Shown here: positions 7,505 to 11,212 of the stretch, one piece after another
Numbering within the stretch: position 1 is the stretch's first letter
Layout of the letters: every line of letters starts with the position of its first letter
Notes under the pieces: model-generated
Told to the model about the DNA's origin: nothing
Database searches by the model: none
What the model saw: the letters and a program-made list of their open reading frames with translations, nothing else
NCBI GenBank assembly: GCA_021795275.1
Contig: JAJYPO010000065.1
Location: 1 to 11,212, forward strand
Reading direction: 5' to 3'
DNA length: 11,212 nucleotides
From: Nitrospirota bacterium
Lineage (GTDB): Bacteria > Nitrospirota_A > Leptospirillia > Leptospirillales > Leptospirillaceae
Position numbers and translations under genes: made by a program

Positions 7505-7562
7505 TGGTGCTCGGGAGGAGAATCGAACTCCTATGACCGTGAGGTCGGCGGATTTTGAGTCC
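7505..7562 (-). tRNA. 3' half of tRNA-Leu(CAA): integration scar (att site)
   Basis: Read on the minus strand, this segment contains the anticodon loop CTCAAAA (7553-7559, anticodon CAA), the 3' side of the anticodon stem, a long variable arm (GCCGACCTCACGGTC) as in class II tRNAs, a T-arm with stem AGGAG/CTCCT around TTCGATT, the 3' acceptor strand CCCGAGC, discriminator A and an encoded CCA (7505-7507). Only three anticodon-stem pairs can form (7560-7562 with 7550-7552). Beyond 7562 the sequence stops matching: there is no D-arm and no GCTCGGG acceptor partner. A 3' tRNA half ending in the anticodon arm is the typical copy left at the far end of an element inserted by a tyrosine integrase. 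Because the missing 5' half lies toward higher coordinates, the element should extend to the right. It is not a functional tRNA gene. Confidence 0.85.
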
Positions 7563-8104
7563 TGTTTTTGGCAAGGACAGTCGGGGATTGATCCTCGATA
7601 ATCCTTAATTTAAGCAATTTTGCTATTTCTTCCTATTACTGCATGTTGCAAGTTTTTTATTTCGAAAACGGCAAGAGAACGGCAAAAAAATCCCCCGGAA
7701 TACATTGGCATTACAAGGTGTTTCATCAAGAGCCCTCTTCCGCTTTTTCAGAAATTGATGGTGATTTGTCAACGGAAGCAGGATGAGATATCGGTGCCAT
7801 CTGTTGTTTTCTTGTGTTTTGTCGACGGAGACATTAAATTAGGGATGATTGATTCTATCCCAAATAAGCGACAGTATTTTGGAATTCCCATCAGGAGGAG
7901 GACTTCATCCCCGATGTTCAGGTATGTCGAGTGTAATAAACTGCATGAGGTTGGGAGGTGGATATTTTCTTCGGAAATCCTCTCCTGTCAAAAATTGCTT
8001 GTCGCACTGGCGGTTGTTATGTTCCGTGCCAACATGTATGACGATTGCCGGTTGGTTTTCCGGGAATTCTTGTGAATCCTGACTTTCTGAAACGAAAAAA
8101 ACAC
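7563..8104. other. About 540 AT-rich bases without a convincing gene
   Basis: Plus-strand frames can be opened here (for example 7620-8075, 151 codons), but they have weak starts, no ribosome site, and a Cys/Phe/Arg composition unlike a conserved protein. I see no integrase or transposase motif. The segment may be island-end DNA with decayed genes plus the leader of the operon that follows. Confidence 0.45.
7995..8023 (+). promoter_or_regulatory. Possible promoter of the PHP-ATPase unit
   Basis: TTGCTT (7995-8000), a 17-base spacer and TATGTT (8018-8023) with an extended -10 TG at 8015-8016. This would start transcription near 8030, about 75 bases before the first gene of the unit. The hexamer matches are partial, so this is tentative. 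Confidence 0.3.
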
Positions 8105-8491
8105 ATGAAATTATTGATGGATTTTTTCCAGCACCTGTCTGTTCGCGAATCTCAATGGTCGGACGACCAACCGGAAAAAATCACGTCAGAGACTTCCCTA
8201 GCGGCGATTTCTATTTTGAATCAGTTGCCCCAGGAGATAGAACTTCCCAAAATCGCTCCCGATGGGGAAGGAAATCTTGTTTTGGTATGGGGAACGGGGA
8301 ATTCGTCTGTCTTGCTCACCATTGAGGACAGTCAAATCCATATGGTAAGGGGAGCCACGACGCCGCAGGCCGAATATTATGACAGTTTGCCGTTTTCCGG
8401 TAATATTCCGGAGAAGGTTCTCCGGGCTCTGTGGAATCTGCCCCGTGGCAATGGCTGTTCAACGGCGACCGCATCAATGTCCTCCACCTGA
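8105..8491 (+). CDS. Unknown small protein upstream of PHP-ATPase, probably frameshifted
   Basis: I do not recognise this protein. From ATG 8105 the frame gives 128 residues: an amphipathic N-terminal helix (MKLLMDFFQHLSVRE), a second helix (TSLAAISILNQLPQEIEL), then a strand-rich core with PKIAPDGEGNLVLVWGTGN and SVLLTIEDSQIHMV. The last 15 residues (after about 8444) turn into a Ser/Thr-rich, unnatural tail. In the next frame, from 8446 to the TGA at 8548-8550, the sequence continues with protein-like text (WQWLFNGDRINVLHLRLPEI and on), and that stop overlaps the start of the PHP-ATPase gene. This suggests one base was lost in the CCCC at 8441-8444 and that the original product was about 148 residues. 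A GTG at 8072 is an alternative start; neither start has a strong ribosome site. Tight coupling implies a partner role with the ATPase. Confidence 0.6.
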   Translation: MKLLMDFFQHLSVRESQWSDDQPEKITSETSLAAISILNQLPQEIELPKIAPDGEGNLVLVWGTGNSSVLLTIEDSQIHMVRGATTPQAEYYDSLPFSGNIPEKVLRALWNLPRGNGCSTATASMSST

Positions 8492-8542
8492 GATTGCCGG
8501 AAATACTCGCCGCAGGGGAAGTTCATGCGAAGGGGATCAGGT

Positions 8543-11200
8543 ATGGCTGATATGTTCACCAAAGCGAAGTTCTGGAAGTGTGCCCTGCAGGTCAATCCTT
8601 TCGGGTATATCAAATATCGTGGTGCCGATCATGGAATGACAGAGGCTCAATATAACCAGACACTTCTTGATGTCGCACTGAAAAATGAGATCAAGGTCAT
8701 TGGCTTGGCTGATCATGGCAACGTCGAAGCCGTGGACGCCATCCGCCATTTGATGACCGCGCATGACATCATTGTATTCCCCGGTTTTGAGATCACCACC
8801 ACAGAAAAAGCCCATTTTGTCTGCCTGTTTGCCGAAGACACCACTAAGGACCAGCTTGTCCGCTATCTTGGAGCATTGGGTCTGACCAATCCGGAGAGCC
8901 GAACCAGGCCAGTCCACCTTGGGGGGCACGAACTGCTCGTCAAAGTGGAAGATCTCGGCGGTATCGCCTATGCGGCCCATTCCAAGGATGACAGTGGGAT
9001 TCTGCACCAGAAGCTTGATCATGTCTGGAAGGACCCTTTGCTTAAGGCCGTTCAGATACCTGGAACGCTTGATGGGCTGAAAAACGAAAAAGACATTTTC
9101 TATCACCGGATCCTTTCGAACAAGGATCCGTCATACAGGCGGGAGACCCCTATAGGCATCATCAATGCCAAAGATGTTGCCGTGCCGGAAGACTTGGCCA
9201 ATCCGAAAGCCTCTTGCTTGATCAAGATGACAAAACCTTCCTTCGCATCGTTCAAGTTGGCCTTTCAGGATCCGGAATCCCGGGTGCGCCTCAACAGTGA
9301 TCTTTCAGAGACGTATTACTCTCGCATCGAAGAGTTGAAAGTGACCGGGGGGTACCTGGATGGTGTGCATATAGATTTTTCCGAACATCTGAATGCGGTT
9401 ATTGGAGGGCGAGGGACCGGAAAGTCGACATTGCTTGAATGTATGCGTTTTGCCTTGGGGGTGCGGCCGATCGGCAAAAACGCCCAGAAACAACATGAGG
9501 AGATCATCAGGGAAAATCTGGGACGATCCAAGGCTCGGGTGGAGCTTGTCATCCGCTCGTCCCGAATGAATGGCAAACGTTTTAGAATTGCCAGGCGCTA
9601 CGGTGAGAGTGCGATCGTGAAGGATGAAAAAGGCAATCCGTCCACATTCACTCCTTCCGATCTTTTGCCGGATATCGAGATCTATGGCCAGAATGAAATT
9701 TATGAAATTGCACAGGACAAGTCCAGTCAACGCCAATTGTTGGCCAGGTTTCTCGAGTCGGGGCAAAAGAATAGCGAGTCACTTATTGCAGAGTCTCTGA
9801 GCAAGCTGGCAGAAAACAGACAGAAATTGATCGAGGCGCAAAGCCATGTTGCGGCCGTTGAAGATGAGGTTGCCCGTCTCCCGAAACTGGAAGAGCAGGT
9901 CGCCCAATTCAAAAATCTGGGGTTGGAAGAAAAGTTGAAAATCGTTCCTCTTCTCGAAGCGGAAAAGCGCCTGTCAAAACGGGCGCTGGAAGAAGAAGGA
10001 ACGAACCTCGACCGTGCATTTCAGTCGGTGAGGGACACTCTGCCGGATACCGTTTTTCTGAGCGAAACCGTCATTGGCAGTCTCCCCCACGCTGAAAGCT
10101 TGCGGAAGATCCGGATGGGTTTGGACAGTCTCGGCGCTGAGGCGAAAGCTTTATTGAGCCAATGGCAGGAGAAATATACGGAAGTGAAAGCAAGCATGGA
10201 ATCCTTTGGCCGGGAATTGAATGCAGGAATTCAGGAGGAAGAAGCGGCCCTTGAAAAAACGTTCAAGGACCTTCCCTCCTGCGAAGGAAAAACCGGCAAC
10301 CAGATTGGCATCGAGTTCCAGAACCTTATGAAGGAGATTGAGCGGATCCGTCCTAAAAAAACAATGCTGGAAAATCGCAAAAAGGTGGTCTTCGAGTTCC
10401 AGAAACAGCGAAAATCAATCCTGGGCGAATTGTCCGAAATACGGACGGAGCGTTCGGCACAGTTTGAAAGGTCGCTGAAAAAGCTTAACAGGCAGCTTGA
10501 GGGGAAACTCAGGCTGAAGGTCCGGCCTGAATCCGATCGATCTCCCGTGATTCAATTTCTGTTGGGATGCGGGTTGAGTAACGTCGGAGAAGGGCGACTT
10601 TCCTGGCTCAAAGAGGCCGATCCATTCTCTCCTGGGAGATTGGCCGAGTTAATAGGTGAGGGCGCAGAGGCTTTGCGTCGTGCCAAATTAGGGATCACAC
10701 CCACAGTGGCCGAAGCCCTGAGTCGACTGACCCCGGAGCAAATTCTGAAACTGGAGGAACTTGAACTGCCCGACGAGATCAGTATCGAATTGAATACCGC
10801 CCATGAAGGTCAGGTGAATTTTAGACCTTTGGAGAAGCTGTCGACCGGACAGCAGTGCACGGCGATACTGCACCTGCTTCTTATGCGTAACGTTGATCCT
10901 CTTATTATGGACCAACCCGAAGACAATCTCGATAATGCCTTCATCGCGGACCGCATTGTGGCAGAGTTGCGGTCTGCAAAGATCGCTCGTCAGTTCATCT
11001 TCGCAACCCATAATGCAAACATTCCGGTTTTCGGCGATGCTGAATGGATAGGTGTCTTTGAAGCTTCTGAAGGGCAGGCACTCATGCCTGCGGAAGCCCA
11101 AGGCGCAATCGACGTGGAAAAAGTCAGAGACAGTGCCGCAATGATCCTTGAAGGAGGCAAAACGGCTTTCAATCAACGGAAAGCGAAGTATGGATTTTGA
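8543..11200 (+). CDS. PHP-domain / SMC-like ABC ATPase fusion (TrlF-like), putative defence protein
   Basis: The 885-residue protein has an N-terminal PHP-phosphoesterase-like domain (about 10-230), then an SMC/RecF-type ATPase split by a coiled-coil region (about 415-690). ATPase motifs are intact: Walker A GGRGTGKST (288-296), a Q-containing IYGQNEIYEIA block, signature LSTGQ (766-770), Walker B with D790-Q-P-E-D-N-L-D, and the switch histidine His823 in FATHN. PHP remnants are DH (57-58), FPGFE (79-83, Glu83), His91 and AAH (144-146), but the first HxH is Gln16-Val-Asn18 and the last DxH site reads NAKDV (208-212). The start at ATG 8543 follows AAGGGGA and overlaps the frame-1 stop of the small gene (ATGGCTGA); ATG 8525 is the alternative. 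PHP-ATPase fusions of the TrlF type occur in mobile elements, and some (such as the anti-phage candidate called Ppl) are defence proteins. A role here is inference from domains and location. Confidence 0.88.
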   Translation: MADMFTKAKFWKCALQVNPFGYIKYRGADHGMTEAQYNQTLLDVALKNEIKVIGLADHGNVEAVDAIRHLMTAHDIIVFPGFEITTTEKAHFVCLFAEDTTKDQLVRYLGALGLTNPESRTRPVHLGGHELLVKVEDLGGIAYAAHSKDDSGILHQKLDHVWKDPLLKAVQIPGTLDGLKNEKDIFYHRILSNKDPSYRRETPIGIINAKDVAVPEDLANPKASCLIKMTKPSFASFKLAFQDPESRVRLNSDLSETYYSRIEELKVTGGYLDGVHIDFSEHLNAVIGGRGTGKSTLLECMRFALGVRPIGKNAQKQHEEIIRENLGRSKARVELVIRSSRMNGKRFRIARRYGESAIVKDEKGNPSTFTPSDLLPDIEIYGQNEIYEIAQDKSSQRQLLARFLESGQKNSESLIAESLSKLAENRQKLIEAQSHVAAVEDEVARLPKLEEQVAQFKNLGLEEKLKIVPLLEAEKRLSKRALEEEGTNLDRAFQSVRDTLPDTVFLSETVIGSLPHAESLRKIRMGLDSLGAEAKALLSQWQEKYTEVKASMESFGRELNAGIQEEEAALEKTFKDLPSCEGKTGNQIGIEFQNLMKEIERIRPKKTMLENRKKVVFEFQKQRKSILGELSEIRTERSAQFERSLKKLNRQLEGKLRLKVRPESDRSPVIQFLLGCGLSNVGEGRLSWLKEADPFSPGRLAELIGEGAEALRRAKLGITPTVAEALSRLTPEQILKLEELELPDEISIELNTAHEGQVNFRPLEKLSTGQQCTAILHLLLMRNVDPLIMDQPEDNLDNAFIADRIVAELRSAKIARQFIFATHNANIPVFGDAEWIGVFEASEGQALMPAEAQGAIDVEKVRDSAAMILEGGKTAFNQRKAKYGF

Positions 11201-11212
11201 GGTGATCGATGT
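11190..11212 (+). CDS. Start of a third gene, cut by window edge
   Basis: An ATG at 11190 opens a frame reading M-D-F-E-V-I-D and then leaves the window. It overlaps the last 11 bases of the PHP-ATPase gene in another frame, and purine-rich sequence (GGAAAGCGAAG) precedes it. Overlap of this kind is typical of operon partners, but only seven complete codons are visible, so no product can be named. Confidence 0.45.

Larger units (their letters stand above)
7563..11212. mobile_element. Putative genomic island, one end inside the window
   Basis: The left boundary is set by the tRNA-Leu 3' fragment. Supporting signs are a visible drop in GC from the boundary (most marked in 7563-8100), lower gene density next to the end, and unrecognised or defence-like cargo in place of the lipid and housekeeping genes to the left. 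No integrase is seen; these usually lie beside the intact tRNA at the opposite end, which would be outside the window. The right limit is unknown. Confidence 0.6.

Noticed and set aside
7131..7601. Plus-strand open frame of 156 codons
   Set aside because: It runs through the whole tRNA-Leu fragment and beyond, has no ribosome site and no recognisable protein features.
7620..8075. Plus-strand open frame of 151 codons (and a 77-codon frame at 7849-8082)
   Set aside because: Weak non-ATG or unsupported starts, no ribosome site, odd Cys/Phe-rich composition and no family resemblance; left as non-coding or decayed DNA.
1..11212. CRISPR array, insertion sequence, rRNA
   Set aside because: I saw no regularly spaced direct repeats, no transposase-like frame with terminal inverted repeats, and no rRNA sequence.

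Overview
The window reads as a Gram-negative bacterial chromosome with two different halves. Bases 1 to about 7504 are GC-rich, tightly packed housekeeping and envelope-lipid genes. From about 7563 to the right edge the DNA is visibly AT-richer, and its genes look like accessory cargo. The presence of an arginine-sensitive-type ArgB, a lipoprotein, ornithine-lipid synthesis genes and an acyl-ACP desaturase would fit a Leptospirillum-like (Nitrospirota) or similar acidophile. That taxonomic guess is inference only; no rRNA or other marker is present.

Left part, plus strand: the 3' portion of argB (arginine biosynthesis), overlapped by 4 bases by a small unrecognised lipoprotein gene, then dut (dUTPase). 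These three probably form one transcript. It converges, with 9 bases between stop codons, on a long run of minus-strand genes.

Middle part, minus strand, in transcription order: an OlsB-type ornithine N-acyltransferase and an OlsA/PlsC-type O-acyltransferase (ATGA overlap, the usual ornithine-lipid pair), a DUF374-type lysophospholipid acyltransferase, a soluble di-iron acyl-ACP desaturase with all six iron ligands, and an exported PQQ-like beta-propeller protein. Four of the five genes act on acyl chains or membrane lipids, so this is a membrane-lipid remodelling cluster. A TATAAT box and a perfect 15-base palindrome lie just upstream of the desaturase, suggesting that it has its own regulated promoter.

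Right part: bases 7505-7562 on the minus strand are the 3' half of a tRNA-Leu(CAA) gene, from the anticodon arm to the CCA end, with no 5' half. This is the scar expected at the distal end of an element integrated into a tRNA gene. Its polarity puts the element on the higher-coordinate side. After about 540 bases without a convincing gene come a small unknown gene with an apparent frameshift, a large PHP-domain/SMC-like ATPase fusion, and the first codons of an overlapping third gene. This operon-like unit, just inside an island boundary, is the best candidate for an undescribed (probably defence-related) system. The PHP domain has lost its HxH and DxH metal motifs while the ATPase motifs are intact.
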